Positions 5,872 to 5,966 of a stretch of DNA of 5,966 bases are shown here, in pieces (within the stretch, counting starts at the first letter, position 1; the number at the start of each line of letters is the position of its first letter). Both the position numbers and the translations under genes were made by a program. A model generated the notes under the pieces. That model saw only the letters and a program-made list of their open reading frames with translations. It ran no database searches and was not told the DNA's origin. Source of the DNA: JADKCL01 sp046050405 (GTDB lineage: Bacteria > Bacteroidota > Bacteroidia > J057 > JADKCL01); the NCBI GenBank assembly GCA_046050405.1, contig JBJOPY010000321.1, positions 1-5,966 on the forward strand. The letters are read 5' to 3'.

Positions 5872-5966
5872 AGGCCTCCGTACTGCAAAATCCCCGCATT
5901 CTTCAGCCGCTGGACGGGGGATTGCGGCAGGCCGAGGTTCCGAAACGTGAAATCGTTTCTGGCGGT

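Noticed and set aside
5947..5966. GTG at 5947 followed by Lys-Ser-Phe-Leu-Ala, like the start of an exported protein
   Set aside because: Only six codons are visible, with no promoter or leader signature. The minus-strand frame explains the segment's codon composition better.

Overview
The window looks like a piece of a Bacteroidota chromosome, most likely from the Saprospiria (Lewinella or Haliscomenobacter relatives). The evidence is a secreted protein built from a choice-of-anchor-D domain, HYR-like repeats and a SprB-type repeat, a lipocalin-like lipoprotein, a perfect TAnnTTTG -7 promoter box, A/T-rich leaders in place of Shine-Dalgarno sites, and a GpsA with the SGPN motif. The assignment rests on family resemblance judged by eye, not on a database search.

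Left half (1-2962): three tightly packed plus-strand genes that are probably one transcript. They are the last 64 codons of thioredoxin reductase (trxB), a large PlsB/PlsC-family acyltransferase of about 564 residues that starts 5 nt downstream, and gpsA, which starts 3 nt after the acyltransferase stop. GpsA reduces dihydroxyacetone phosphate to sn-glycerol-3-phosphate, and the acyltransferase very probably puts an acyl chain on that product or its mono-acyl form. The pair therefore forms a supply-and-use module for phospholipid synthesis.

Middle (2963-3461): a 499-nt stretch with no credible gene. It holds an A/T-rich segment with a 12-bp perfect palindrome, two interleaved inverted repeats that could form a pseudoknot, and two direct copies of a pyrimidine-rich 50-bp element (47 of 50 identical) spaced 82 nt apart.

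Right half (3462-5871): two exported proteins, each probably transcribed on its own. The first is a small lipoprotein (191 aa), followed by a perfect 14-bp-stem terminator. The second, a multidomain secreted protein (523 aa), has a -7 box just upstream of its start. Both genes show abrupt internal changes in base composition. The second ends within or just after a SprB-type repeat and lacks any recognisable type IX secretion sorting domain, so it looks truncated or recombined at its 3' end. The last 126 nt are open on the minus strand with coding-like codon composition, which may mark a junction.

I see no CRISPR array, tRNA, rRNA, insertion sequence or defence system. The left half is ordinary housekeeping. 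The points that merit a second look are the intergenic repeat and structure region, the compositional steps, and the 3' end of the surface-protein gene. I do not claim a new system.
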